The notes: generated from the sequence alone by a model not told the origin. A stretch of 64,000 nt of DNA from Zingiber officinale (GCF_018446385.1 NC_055986.1:25592302-25656301); one strand, 5' to 3'; counted from the first letter of the stretch, positions 36,701 to 48,528 are shown. Translations and numbers: made by a program.

Positions 36701-39700
36701 GTGTGCCAACCAATCAGAACGTGTCAACTCATCTGCACGCGCAGCTGAGTTGGACCGAGTTTGAGTGCCCAGACCCAGTCTTGGCACTTGGATGTCCGAG
36801 CGTCTAGACCTAGTCTGGGTGCCTGGATGCCCATTTTTTTTTTTGGCCAATCTTCCAACTTTGATTTCCTGCACCATAGAGTTAACACCAAACAAAATAT
36901 ATCATTTTGATTGAATTTGACAGTCTCAGGATTGCCCGGTTCTAACTTTCGGATGTTTGTGAAACTCTAGGTCGAATCGACGTCTATTGTTCCATCAATG
37001 GAGAACGTGTCCTCACCTACTCTTCTCAGGTAAACTATGCCAAATCGATCACCGTTTGGATTTTTGCTCAGCATCCGAGACTTTAAGACTTTCTGCTTGA
37101 CGTTTTATTCTTGACTCGTCCAGTCTTCTGTATGGTGTCCGCGACCTTCAGGACTTTCACCTATTATCCTCGACCAGTAGGATTTTCCGCCTGATATCCT
37201 CGGCCTGCTAAGACTTCTGCCCAGTCCCTCGGACCAAGACTTCCTTGCCTAGCCGCAACTAGGGTTTTCCACCCGTCCAGTATTCATTAGGACTTTTACT
37301 TTGCCTAAACTCACTTAGGACTTTCCTACACACTCAGTCATATTTATTAGAACCGCAATAATTCTTAACTTTGAACCCTTTGTCATTATCAAAACTTGGG
37401 TTCGATGTACTTCCAGCACCAATAGAAATGAGTAAGGGAATAAGAGGTGAGAAAAATAGGAAAGGAAAACACCAATGTAGAGAGAAATGAAGCAAGAAAA
37501 TATTAATAGATTAGTGAAAACCACTTTATTTCTTGTTTCTATCAAACACAAGTGTAGAGAAGAGATGGGATCTAGAATATGTATCTTTGATCATAGTTGT
37601 GAAAAGTGCGCGCCTGGGTAGTGACCCATGCACAATACTTGAATGAGGCGCGCTTAAGCATGCACCTTTTGAGAGGTTAAGGTGTGCTTAAGGCTCGATT
37701 TTCCATACCTTATTGAAATTTTAAAAAAAATTTAAAGCCTAATGCATACCTTTAATTATCCTTTAAATTAATTAGATTGCATTAACTTGCATGCATGCGA
37801 TATATTTTTCTTGCGTAACTCTTCCTCTCCCCTAGAAAATGAACATCGACCTTCTTTGGTCCTTGCAAACTTATTTAGTTATTTTACTTTGCGCGACTCT
37901 TCCTCTCTAAAAAATCATCATCAACCCCTCCCCCCCCTATTTCATTGATTTTCTCGGTGGTACTGATTTTCAAAAATCAACTCCATTTCAATGTTATATT
38001 TTGAAAATCAACACCACAAAGAAAATTAGTGAAATAGTTTGTGAATTTGAATGTTAGTGAATTTTATATTTATATTATTGTTTAGTAGTTTATCAAATAT
38101 TTGAATTTTGTTAGTGAAATATTTCCTATATATATGTTTGAATTACAAAAGTTTATACCCAAAGCATCTTACTTCGGTAAGGTGTGCGCCTCACCTTGCA
38201 CCTAACGTCTCAGCCCCACAGTACTTATGCGCTTTTGGGTGTCTCATGTCTTAAATAACTATGTCGCGTATTGCTGTTATATCCATTATTGGTAGAATAA
38301 AGGAGAAAAGGTTGTTTTATCTGTTCTCTCTGGCTATACCCACTCTTTCCCATTTGGAATAAATGGAAACCACTCCCACACTTCTTGCTCAGCTGTTAAC
38401 TATCTAACCTACCTGGTTGTCAAAGGCACAATTTTCTCTTAATCTAATTATTTGATTTCAGATCATTATCATCTTATTTACATGTTTTGTTTCTCAGACT
38501 GGCAGTTGTTTTCTTTTCTGTCTGTGTGTTTCTGCCTTATTGCTCTCCTGAGTACTCAGCTCTTTATAAAAATATTTTATATTTGTTGTATGCATTTCAT
38601 CAATAATTTTTTGTGTATGTAATCTGTCTCTTCTTGAAACTCAATATTTTTTTGTCATGGACAGGTTGAGTATTATTTCAGTGATGCAAACCTTGCTACA
38701 ACTGAACATTTGATGAGGTTTATCAGTAAAGATCCTGATGGATTTGGTAAAAAAAAAATCTGAACATTGATTTTTGATCTTTTTTCTTGTTGGCTTTCAT
38801 TGTGATGTAATAAACTTGTCCAGCTCCTTTTTGGCAAGGAATGTATTCCTTGTAGACGTTTTTTTCCCTTAAGTATGCCTTCAAATTGTTGCATGGAGGG
38901 TTTGGGGATGGCCTTTAATTATTGGGCACAACCTGACTCAGTTGTTGTGTTGTTTAACTGAGCTTGGTACCTTTGTTGCAATGCATATTGTTGTTCCTTG
39001 ATTAATTATCATAAATAAAAGCATTACTACCCTGCACTTACAACATGCATTTTTTGATAAAGGTTTAAAATTTGATTGGTCTGGTCAAGATGGTACTTTA
39101 TTGGTAAAATTATCACTATGCATTGACAAAACAAAAATCAGCAGGTTTGACGCCTTGATCTAGCTTTTTCCAATTTCACCTCTTTAAGTTCCTACTAAAT
39201 CAATTTGTTTGCAGAAACAAAAATATCGAGTCATAGTCATTTGAATTAATATTGCAGAAAAACTAGAAGAGTTTTACTATTTCTATTTGTTATATTTTTA
39301 AGTCTTGAATCGAACCAAAATATCTCTAATTGAGTTTTTTTTAATAGAGTTGAATTCGGTTTATTTATTGCACTTCTTGTGATTCTAACACTAGTGGTAG
39401 TACAACTTTGTTCATGCTCTTTATCAATTCAACATGATTAGTAAGAATTTCCTTCGCTCAAAATCTACCAGAAGGTTATCACTAGTTCTTTTCAAGTCAG
39501 ACAAATTATTTATATATTTTTATTTTTCCTCGATATTTGTCCACTAGTTGTGTGTGTGGCCCCGCATGGCGGGAGCTTCGTGCATTGAGCTGCCTTGTCC
39601 AGTAGTTGATTGTTAAAAAAATAACATATTAGTTGATCTTCTAGGCATAAAATTAAATTCATTTTTAGATATTTTTATTTCATCTCTTTCTCAATGGACC

Positions 39701-42700
39701 TTTCTCAAAATTTAATAGTGGGCTCATCTGTTTACTTCCTTTATAATTTGAAGAACATTGCACACATAATAATATGCCTTGTATGTGTGGTTACTCATAG
39801 AAGATAAATAGGAAGTACTACTATTTGGAACTGGAAGTAATAAGTGTAACTTTTATATGATAAGATGAGAGGAAGCATGTTGTTAAGGTTGTTTGGACTT
39901 GATGAAAGGAAATCAATTTAATTTATAGTTACACCAGTTGAATTAAGGTTGTTAAATGGTGAGATCAATGAAAACTTTAGTTGACTTAATAAAGGATGTT
40001 GATTAAACTATCAGAACTAGTATGACCTTTTACTGAGCTGAAAAACATGAACCTTGTGTTCCTAATCAAATGATTAACGGTTTTAGTTTTCATTTGACTG
40101 GTTATGCAAACAGCATGGACATTCTGAATATTTTATTTTTCTAAGATCTATGCGTGAGGAATTGAGAAGTCAGGTCTGAATGTGATTGTTTCCTCTTTGC
40201 AGTGCCAATATCAGTTGTAGCAGCATTTAAGAAAATCAAATCCTTGGTTCAGAACATCTCACAGCTTGCTATGGCACTCCGAACATCATCAAAACTGGCA
40301 AGTTTTTCTAATAATATTTAATTTCAGTTGATTTTATTGAAGACATCGTATCAAATATTTCTTTAGTGGCTTTAGTCTTTATATTTTGAGTCAAATTACA
40401 GGTTGTAAGTGATGATGGGAAGAGAGTTAGGCGTCAACAGCCTTTTACAGAATCGGACTTGGAGATGTTGCAGGTGAGAATTTAATCAGGTCTCTATGGG
40501 CTTTCTCAGCTAGATCCACAGACTTAAGCTTTTCAATTTTTTCTGTTCATCTAGTCTCGCATTGTTGTGGCTGAAAACTTGCCTGAGGATCATTGTTACC
40601 AGAATCTTATGAAGCTATTCTCTTCTGTTGGCAGGTAAATCATCTTGATTTTTTTTTTAATTTTTTGATACTGTATAACTTTGCTACTTAAATAGCTTGA
40701 TCTATGTTATCTAGTGTGAAAACAATACGAACATGTTATCCACAAACTGTCAATGGAACAGCTGCTGCAAATAATAAACTGACAAGACTGGAAATGCTCT
40801 TTGGCAACAGAGTAAGTACTTTGATCCTTTTGTTGTACAATTGCTAGATTACGTTGTCAATGAGAATTTGTACATTTAAGTTGTGCTTGATTAGTAGATT
40901 ATTATGATTTGGTTATCCAACTCAGATTGTTATGTATATATATTGGAAATTTTAATATATCCCCTCTAGGTTTTTATGTTTTTTTGAATATGCCCTTAGT
41001 TTTAAAATTACCAAAATGGCCCCCAGAGTTTAAAATCATCAAAATGGCTCCATCGCCAACTACTGACACCTTAAGTGACTTAGTGGAATGATGATGTGAT
41101 AGTTTTAACTCAAGGAAATGAGGACACATGTTTGCCACGTCAAATTATTTATTGTTACTTATGGTTGTCAATAGTTGTGAGGCAAAATTATAAGAGTTTT
41201 GAAACTATAGGGTGCATTTTGACTATACAAAGAAACTTCATTATGTTTGCCATGGAGTATATTATTTAACAGTCTTCAAAATTCTCTCGTTCTTCTCTTG
41301 TTTGTTGTATATTACATGCTGATGTTTTTGTTTTTGTTGTTTCGTTGTAGTTGCATGCATTTGTGGAGTATGAGACTGTTGAAGATGCTGGAAAAGCAGT
41401 ATGCTTGATGATCCTACCTTTTCGACATTTTGTATTTTCTAATGTAGGTGACTAATTGTGTTGTGTCATGCAGGTTGCTGAACTCAATGATGAAAAGAAC
41501 TGGAGAAATGGACTCAGAGTTAAACTGTTTCCTAAATTCATGGTAATCATTGGCCATCAATCATGTTGCTTTCACTTTAACTGCAAACCTCCTTGCATTC
41601 TCCCCTTGTTTGTCTTATTTATTTATCTTTTGGTTTCACTTTTAGTATAATTCAAAACATTCTCTTGTTCTACAGTCGCCATTCCCCTCTTTTTTTAATA
41701 TCAAGGGCTAGCGTAGCAACTGCTAAGATAGTTTAGGTTATCTGTGACGATATAGTTATGGCTGGTTTTGATTATTTAGGTTTATCTTGCTTTATAGTTA
41801 TTATATTTGGGGTAATCACTAATCAGCTGTAAATATGAACTAATATTAAACGTAACATATCCATGTATCCATTCCGAAGGGTGGGTTTTAAGGAGATCAG
41901 TAGTTCTCTCAGCGAGATCAGATCCACTTACCTATTAGGTGGAAAGGTGCATGAATTGAAACGGATATAGCAGTCTTATTTACTGAGCTGCATTGTGTTA
42001 TCATTGTACACAGTACATGATCCAAACTCATGGCAGTAGCAGTTCTTCATACAAGGTTCTCTAATAGGTTACAAAAGGAAATAAACAAATTTAGTTTTTT
42101 TTCCTAATAACATTTCTTATGTATAAACTTAGCAAATCTCACTGGTATTATATTTTCTTTGTAATTAGCTGTTTGGTTATTTTATTCTTTTACAAATGTT
42201 ACTAACTTCTTCAAATGAAGATGAAACATGGACCAGTCCGGGGAAGAAGAGGACAGGAAGGTGATTTTAATGGAGAGGAGGATGTCTCGACATCAAACCA
42301 ATTAAATGAAAGGCTGGTTGATGATGCCTATCACTCATCTGAAGTGTCACATGATCTTGAGGTAAGCATGCTTGTTTCATTTGCACCATCAAGTTTCACA
42401 GTTTTTCATTGGACACTTTCTATAAATTTAGAACTTTATGAATTTTTCTTTGGGGTTTGATCAGTATTTCGTTGCACAGTTCAGCTGACCTTTGGATATA
42501 TCTTCTCTAATAAACCTGAAGCAATTTTAATAGATACCAGTCATTTTGTAGCTGTTCAAATATGATATTCTAGTCTATTTTCCTAACACTGGTTAAGTAT
42601 GGACAGAATGATGAGAATTTCAATGAAAAAGATGGATCGCTAAGACGAGGGAGAGGCCGGGGCCGTGGAGGGAGACGAGGTAGAGGCCAACATCACAACA

Positions 42701-42873
42701 ATAATCGTGGAGGAGGCCATCTGGTTGGCACTCCACCATCTAGCCATTCTATCCATTTTGATCGAGAACAGATTATTTCTAACAAACAACCTCCCGGTCC
42801 TCGGATGCCAGATGGTACCAGGGGTTTCACCTTAGGTCGAGGGAAACCAGTAACCTCTGCTACTACAGTCTAA
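30789..42873 (+). CDS. La-related protein 6 (LARP6-like), ten exons
   Basis: Exons read here: 30789-31223, 38665-38746, 40203-40297, 40402-40473, 40555-40634, 40715-40811, 41351-41398, 41474-41542, 42221-42361, 42607-42873. All phases fit and give 461 residues. Residues 46-57 carry a PAM2-like motif (RLNAQAAEFVPR) for poly(A)-binding-protein contact. The La motif begins near residue 133 (VEYYFSDANL) and runs through DPDGFVPISVVAAFKKIK. An RRM-like domain follows (SRIVVAENLPEDH, HAFVEYETVEDAGKAV). The C-terminus has an RGG/RG-rich stretch (RRGRGRGRGGRRGRG) and a SUZ-C-like end (PPGPRMPDGTRGF). LARP6 proteins bind RNA through the La module and act in mRNA control. All introns are GT-AG except intron 3, which starts GC (40298). 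Intron 1 is 7.4 kb and holds a retrotransposon. Start at 30789 is the first ATG in frame. Exon calls are by reading, without transcript data. Confidence 0.92.
31637..32906 (-). repeat. 3' LTR of the gag-only Copia element
   Basis: The LTR is 1270 bp. It reads TGTTGGTGCAG...CTACA on the minus strand and is preceded there by an AAAAGGGGAGAT purine tract. Confidence 0.9.
33180..33760. repeat. Poly-C run and degenerate AAGTTTTGAAAATTAATT array
   Basis: A run of about 16 C lies near 33190-33205. From about 33400 to 33700 a unit of about 20 bp, AAGTTTTGAAAATTAATTA and variants, repeats roughly a dozen times with small shifts. This array and its AT-rich surroundings sit where pol would be expected. 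Confidence 0.85.
34248..35780 (-). pseudogene. Copia gag remnant (UBN2 region, zinc knuckle, coiled coil)
   Basis: The block at 35138-35716 reads as a Copia gag core (FTSAKDLWEKLIELH, SRDLILNKLYDIK-type stretch, DDESASQLYTWIQ, ALNAFPRNALWTSMVDAYKI). In another frame, 34920-35123 carries a CCHC knuckle (CYRCNQKEHYKSEC) followed by a basic tail. Further on, 34248-34646 begins with a coiled coil (QQLEEENSNLKTQVKELKDTL) and ends in WVPKSNLTNQVG-like sequence. At least one frameshift separates the first two blocks and stops lie between the later ones, so no full-length Gag is made. The knuckle residues are intact. Confidence 0.85.
36170..37424 (-). repeat. 5' LTR of the gag-only Copia element
   Basis: The LTR is 1255 bp and aligns with 31637-32906 throughout. 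Its outer end is TATTGGTGC on the minus strand, a TG-to-TA change relative to the 3' LTR. Confidence 0.9.
37591..38263. mobile_element. Putative inverted-repeat element in LARP6 intron 1
   Basis: The ends CATAGTT (37591) and AACTATG (to 38263) are inverted. GCGCGCCTGGG lies near the left end and GCGCTTTTGGGTG near the right. A strong internal hairpin has 39-base arms at 37937-37975 and 37999-38037 with a 23-base loop. No clear target duplication or transposase was found, so the class is unknown. Confidence 0.4.
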
Positions 42874-43320
42874 TGGCATTCTACGAGTGTTTCTGAGATT
42901 CCGTTTTCTTATGTGCATGTTAATATATTATTATTAGCCAATCCTCGACTTTTGGTGCCAATACATCCTTCAGAACGTGTTGGACTTTATTTTGGGGTTG
43001 AGCTTGAGTTGGTAGTGCCCGCTTTGTGTTCCTACGTTTGATGGTCTTATATCCAAAGAGAAAAAGGGTAAATAGTATGTTGGTGTTTTGTGCTCAGACC
43101 AAATCAATTATATTAGAAGTGTTATGGATGATAATAGATGGTAAATAAGGCAAAAACTGTCAGATTATTTGATTTAAATTATTATTATTAATATTATTTA
43201 ATTTTGCAACCTGTGGGCTGTACTTAGATGCAGTGTCTTTGGAAATGCATATAGACAATAACTATACTGTTATTTGATTTTGTGCTACCTTTAGTATTAG
43301 GGTATTGCTGCTAGCAGCGA
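42874..43320 (+). other. LARP6 3' untranslated region and intergenic DNA
   Basis: AT-rich sequence follows the TAA at 42871-42873. No second gene is seen. The polyadenylation site cannot be fixed by eye. Confidence 0.5.
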
Positions 43321-43465
43321 TTACTGAAGGTTCTGAAACGTTGCTACCGGCGGTGATCATCAAGAACCTCTACCTCTCAGTCAACCCCCACTGTTGCTTG
43401 ATCATGTCCAGATCCGAAAGGGCACAAATCGGCTTTGCTGCCCTTGGCTTCGTATGCTCTAATCC
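43321..43465 (+). pseudogene. Fragment of alkenal/double-bond reductase exon 1
   Basis: This aligns with 59868-60010 of the intact gene. It shares CAAGAACCTCTACCTCTC and ATCATGTCCAG, and conceptual translation keeps KNLYLS and IMSR. It ends at a GTATGC that matches the GTATAC splice donor of intron 1, and intron-like sequence follows. The start of exon 1 and all later exons are missing. Because the exon-intron edge is kept, it arose from DNA duplication, not from a spliced transcript. Confidence 0.8.
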
Positions 43466-43890
43466 TTCATGTTAGCTATTTCTCTTTCCATTGGTTTAGA
43501 CCACGTAAACTCTCATTCTTCAATATTCTTCGTCGATGACAATCTTTAATTAAAGTCGTCGTATAAAGAAAAATTAGTAGACATTTAATGAAACTTCTCA
43601 AATGGGTTGATTTTTTTTTCCGAATATGTCATATCAATGTCACCACATCAAATGTATAAAAATTTACTACTCCTTGTAATAAAAAAAAAATCTCTGCAAT
43701 TTTTCTATGGTCCTAAATTATAAATTACATATCTTTATTTATTATTTCATCATTTAATATCTCTATATAATTTTTATTTAATATTTTAGTCAATTATGGT
43801 CTTTAATTTGATTTATTTATAATTTTTATTTAATATTTAATTGATTTTTAAATTTTAATTTAATTATAGACATTTATATATATTTTTTAA

Positions 43891-43933
<43 letters not shown>

Positions 43934-44229
43934 TTATATATATATATATTAAAAAAGGTACATTTTAATTATTACTAATAATTTATGAAATAAAATATTA
44001 TAATTAAATATTTCATAAAATAATTTAATTTTAAATTATTTTGAAAGGTTAAACATGTAATATTATCTTATTATTAACTATTGGTTCAATCTGATAAAAT
44101 AGTGTTGTATTATGATTTGTAACGTAGAGAATTATATGATTTGTATTGTAGGACCTACAAAAAAGTTATAGATGAGTTTTTTCATTATAAAGAGAATAAT
44201 AGATTTTTGCGTAGAGGCAATCATCAAAC
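43466..44229. repeat. AT-rich intergenic DNA with CT and AT microsatellites
   Basis: An uninterrupted CT run lies at about 43893-43931 and a short AT run at about 43936-43950. No gene is seen. Confidence 0.8.
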
Positions 44230-44690
44230 AAGCCGATGGAATCCACATGTATAGAGTGACATGTGGTAACCCCTAGTGCTAGGCATGTGGTTCAAAGGGG
44301 TTATTTATGATGACAGTTTTTGTCATTGACCAACCTAGCAAAGGAATAAGCCGACGAAACACATATCTATAGAGTAGCACGAGGGCAACTCTCGGAGCCA
44401 GATATATGGTTCAAAGGGGTCATTCAGGATAATCTTTTTAATGTCATAGATCAACTTTGCGAAGGAACAAGCTGACGAAACATAAATCTATAGAGTAGCA
44501 CGGGGATAACACTTGGTGTCAGACATATGATTTAAAGGGTTTATTCAGGATGATATTTTTTGTCATATATCAATGTTGCAGAGGAATAAATTGACGAAAC
44601 ACATATTTATAGAGTGACAAGGGATAGCTCTCAGTGTTAGACATATAGTTAAAAAGTCCATTCAAGATTTTTAAAATGGCATTAATATAA
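44230..44690. repeat. Four-copy tandem repeat of about 119 bp
   Basis: Units begin near 44230, 44348, 44469 and 44588, each with AAGCYGACGAAACA or a variant, then TATAGAGTR, CAGACATATGRTT, AAAGGG and GTCAT. Identity between units is about 75-80 percent by eye. No coding frame runs through it. Confidence 0.85.
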
Positions 44691-45195
44691 TATATTGGGA
44701 GCTAGAAAAAAAAAATCTTATTTAAAGATTTAACTATTGAAAATATTCTAGAAACCCTAAATCCTATCTATACAACTATAAAAGCTTTGTTTATTAAGAT
44801 TTTTTTAATTGTACAGACCTTTGACAAAGTAGAGACTTTTAGTGAATTTTTTTATTTCGTAGTGGGTAGACAATTACTTTGAATTATTGATTTTTGTATG
44901 TGACTTGTGGATGTATCTGGACACAGTCTGTTCGAAACTGGCTGCCTTGTCAATGACTTTCGAGTTAATTATTAATGCTGGACCTTTCCAATGTCCAGTC
45001 GCCTGTAAGCCGGAGAATAATTGCTAGCCTTGACTCTTCCAAGTCGTCCGGGTTAAAAAATTCATGTTAGATGGCATTTGATTTAGGGAATTTAGTAACG
45101 AAGGAATCAATTTATTTCTAAATTTTGGTTAATAGGAATAGAATTTAAATTTTAGAATAAAATATAAAATATTAGATATTGAAGAAATCATATCT

Positions 45196-45264
45196 CTTTT
45201 GAGTTTTGAGTTTTGAGTTTTGAGTTTTGAGTTTTGAAAATGAGAATGAAAATGAGAATGAGAG
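45196..45264. repeat. Heptamer repeat TTTTGAG and following GAATGA repeat
   Basis: The array has about six units of GTTTTGA and then AATGAGAATGAAAATGAGAA. It lies just left of the Gypsy insertion site. Confidence 0.9.
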
Positions 45265-45297
45265 TTAAGTTTTGGATGAAAATATTTGTAATATATT

Positions 45298-46147
45298 TGA
45301 TGTGGGGATAAAGAGAGGTCAACTAAGTGCGGGTCAAAGGACGTTAGATAGCAGTCGATATGAAAGTGAAAGTCAAGGAGATCAATGCAAAGATCCAATG
45401 GGCTCACCCAAGGGGGGCCGAGCAGAGCTCTCTTGCAGTGGATGATTGGGCATGAACTGTCCGACCAGTAAAGGGCCAGTCCAAATAGAACGCCCATGCA
45501 ACCAAGATCATCAGGTGCTCATTACGGAGTAGAGAAACATTGGGATGATTGGAGCGTTAGTCCGGTCGGGCGGAAACAAGTTATCGAGTCGAGTCGCCGC
45601 AGGGAAGAGTAGCCGAGTTCGACCGAGTGGAGGAGTTCCCAACTGAGCGGCTATCCCGCTCGGTCGAGTAGAGAGATCATTGATGTATCTCTTAATATCC
45701 TTCTGGAAGATAGTGTCGCTAACACAAGACATGGTTAATAGGCGGATCGTACGACGGAAGTTTCTACTGTCTTGTTAGGGATATGCATGCCCTGTTAAGG
45801 TATGATGTCAAAGGCACTTTCCTGACAGGTCCTTTTATAGGATAAATTGGAGAAAGTGCCCACGCCTCAAGGGGCGTGCACATCGCCCGTTGGGCCGCTA
45901 TATAAAGAGGGTCCAATGTATCGGTGGAGGTACGTATTATTCACTATTTATGCCTATGTTTGCTGTTGCTCTATTTTCTTCTTTCTTTCCGGTGACTCAC
46001 TTGAGTGTCGGAGGGTCAACGCCGGAGACCCCTTCTTTGTCTCGGCACTGATATTTATTGTGTTGCAGAGCGGTGCGAGGTCTACATCCGATCAACGTAG
46101 CAGCTATATCCCCAGCTAGCCATCTTTCTAATTTTCAGACAAGATCA
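45298..46147 (+). repeat. 5' LTR of the Gypsy element
   Basis: The LTR is 850 bp. A TATATAAAG box is at 45899-45907. It has about 125 bp (45418-45550) that the 3' LTR lacks. The open frame at 45847-46119 is within the LTR and is not conserved in the 3' LTR. Confidence 0.88.
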
Positions 46148-46149
46148 TA

Positions 46150-46170
46150 TTGGCGTTGTCTGTGGGAACG
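46150..46170 (+). other. Gypsy primer binding site
   Basis: TTGGCGTTGTCTGTGGGAA lies two bases after the LTR. It is a one- or two-base variant of the TGGCGCCGTCTGTGGGAA site common in plant Gypsy elements. Confidence 0.75.
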
Positions 46171-46659
46171 TAGCATGCATTCAATACGTGAAGATGGAGG
46201 ATGGAGGATGTTGGATGATTCTCTACGGTAAGTTTAACAAAGGAGGAGCTAGATATGCTGATACAAGCCCGAGTAACAAAAAATAATGGAGCAAGAACAA
46301 CAACAAGTGTTGGCCGAGCGATAGGTACATGAGCTTGCGGCATCAGTGACGGGTCATCAGGCCGGATACGGAGATTGAGCGGATCACATATCCGTTCGGG
46401 GCTAGAACAAGAAGTCAACCAGCACATATGGGGAGACGCTTAATGCACCTATCCCCTTTCATTGTGCACTGTTCCAGACTCCATTAGAGGAATAGTATCG
46501 AGCGGACAAGGAACGAGGATCCTCCTCGGACGACAATTGTGATGATAACCAACAGCGCGCTGGAAAGAGTTCTCCTTAACCCAGAAGCGCTCGAATGGCT
46601 GATCAAATGGACTACCGAGGTTAGCGAATTCGACATATAGTATCAACTGCGAACGACGA

Positions 46660-48400
46660 TCAAGGCCTAGGCCTTAGCTGATTTTGTGATCGAGGTCCAG
46701 AATACCAAGCCGGATGCCACTTGGAAGATCTACATAGATGATTCATCCACCCGGTAAGGAAGCGGGATCGACATCCTCTTGATTTCGCCTTGAGAGGACA
46801 AGATGCAGTTATCCGTGTAGCTGGATTATCGGGCTACAAATAACAAAGATGAGTATGGGGCCCTGATAGTTGGCTTACAGGTGGCTCAGCATGTAGGAGC
46901 CACGAGAGTTCTCATTTACTCGAATTCTCAGCTGGCGGCTTAGCAATTATTGGGGACGTTCGAGATAGGCAGTTCCAGACTCAAGCTATATGCAGAAGCT
47001 TTTGAGAAGTTGAAAGCAAACTTCCAAGAAGTAGTCATACAAAAGATCCCCTGTTCGGACAACCAAACTGCAGATGAGCTGGTTAAGTTAGTCAGTTCAT
47101 TATCGCCGATCGTGATAGATCAATCAATCGAATATGTCTCACTAATGGCACACATCAATAGGATGGATGAAGTAACCTTCCCTAGTGACTGGAGGACAAC
47201 ATTGATATAGTTCCTCTAATCGGGCGTCACACTAGCCGATCAGGACGAAGCTCTCTTGTTGAAAAAGAGGGTTGGGCGGTTCACCCTAATCAGGGATCGA
47301 CTATATAAAAGAGCTTTCTCAAGACCGCTATTCAAGTGCTTCGGATCGGAGGACATCAAATATATCTTGAAGGAGGTCCATCAAGGCTCCTGCGGAAGTT
47401 ACTTGGGCAACAAATTACTGGCCCGAAAGATCCTGTTGGCGGGATATTTTTGGTCCACCTTACAAGATGACGTCACTCAGATAGTAGCCACCTGTTTATC
47501 ATGTCAAAAATATCATAGCATCCCATACCAATCCACCGAGGAGATGAAAGAATCCACAGTATCTTATTTGTTCGACCAATGGGGCTTGGACATCGTCGGA
47601 CCATTTCCAATGGCAACAGGTCAGCGAAGATTTCTACTCATCACAGTAGATTATTTCTTAAAGTGGGTGGAGGTTAAGCCTCTAGCCAAGATAATCGAGC
47701 ATATGATCATCAAATTCATATGACAAAGTATTTTATGCCAGTTTAACATCCCTCGTCGGCTTGTCTCAGACAACGGACGACAGTTAGTAGGATGGAGGCT
47801 CAAGGAGTGGTGTGAAGGTTATGACATTGTGCAGGCATTCACCTCGGTGGCCTATCCCCAGAGCAACGACCAAGTGGAAATCACCAATCGGGAAATCCTC
47901 AGAGGGTTATAGGCTCGACTCGACCACGCTGGAGGCAGCTAAGTCAATGAACTCCCTAGCATCTTGTGAGCCCATCGCACCACACCAAGAGAGGTGACCG
48001 ACGTCACATCATTCCATCTGGTGTACGGAGGTGAAGCAGTGGTTCCAGTGGAAGTCAGAGTATGTACAATCGGGTGTAGCTCTATGATGATGGGAATGTC
48101 GAGCGGAGACTCATGGAGCTCGACCTAGTGGACGAAGTCTGAGATAAGGTCGTCGTTCGACTCATGGCGTATAGGCAGCATATGAAGCAGAACTATAACC
48201 AGAGGGTGATCCCAAGTTTATTTCAGGTTGGCAACCTGGTGTAGAAAAGAGTGAAGTTGGTCAGTGATGTCACCAAGTTGGAAGCCCCATGGGGAGGACC
48301 TTATAGAGTCATTCAAAAGCTCTGCTTGGGAGCCTACTACTTGTAGGACGAGGACTGGAGAAAGCTCGAACGACCTTGGAGCGAAAACCATCTCTAGCCC
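46660..48400 (+). pseudogene. Gypsy RNase H and integrase remnants
   Basis: RNase H similarity starts near 46660 (QALADFV-like, then WKIYIDDSST-like). The open part at 46950-47210 holds the domain's end. Integrase follows at 47256-47723 (155 codons), with a zinc-binding region (EVHQGSCGSYLGNKLL, CLSCQKY) and the catalytic core start (QWGLDIVGPFP, LLITVDYFLKWVE). The second zinc-ligand histidine is replaced in GSYLGN, where the family usually has NHSG. The second catalytic aspartate block (SDNGRQ) is out of frame near 47770. The C-terminal part near 48180-48390 is broken by stops. No product is expected. Confidence 0.85.
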
Positions 48401-48528
48401 TATAGGGCCGGGTGAGAGGTGCATGGTTAAATCCAGATAAATTATATCAACGTATGTCTTGTAAATGCAGGTGAGTCTTGAATAAAATTCACAAGTATCC
48501 CAGACTCTTGCGCCGATCAGGCAAGTTA

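Larger units (their letters stand above)
31637..37424 (-). mobile_element. Non-autonomous gag-only Ty1/Copia element in LARP6 intron 1
   Basis: The LTRs are at 36170-37424 (5') and 31637-32906 (3'), with target duplication GAAAT at 31632-31636 and 37425-37429. PBS (minus) is at 36150-36168 (TTGGTATCAAAGCGAGACC) and the purine tract at 32907-32920 (AAAAGGGGAGAT on the minus strand). The internal region is only 3.26 kb. It holds gag remnants but no protease, integrase, RT or RNase H. LTR divergence is clearly higher than in the large Copia elements, so the insertion is older. It lies antisense to LARP6, between its first and second exons. Confidence 0.92.

Noticed and set aside
40909-41091. 60-codon frame in LARP6 intron 6
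   Set aside because: It lies between well-supported exons and has no recognisable domain or splice logic.
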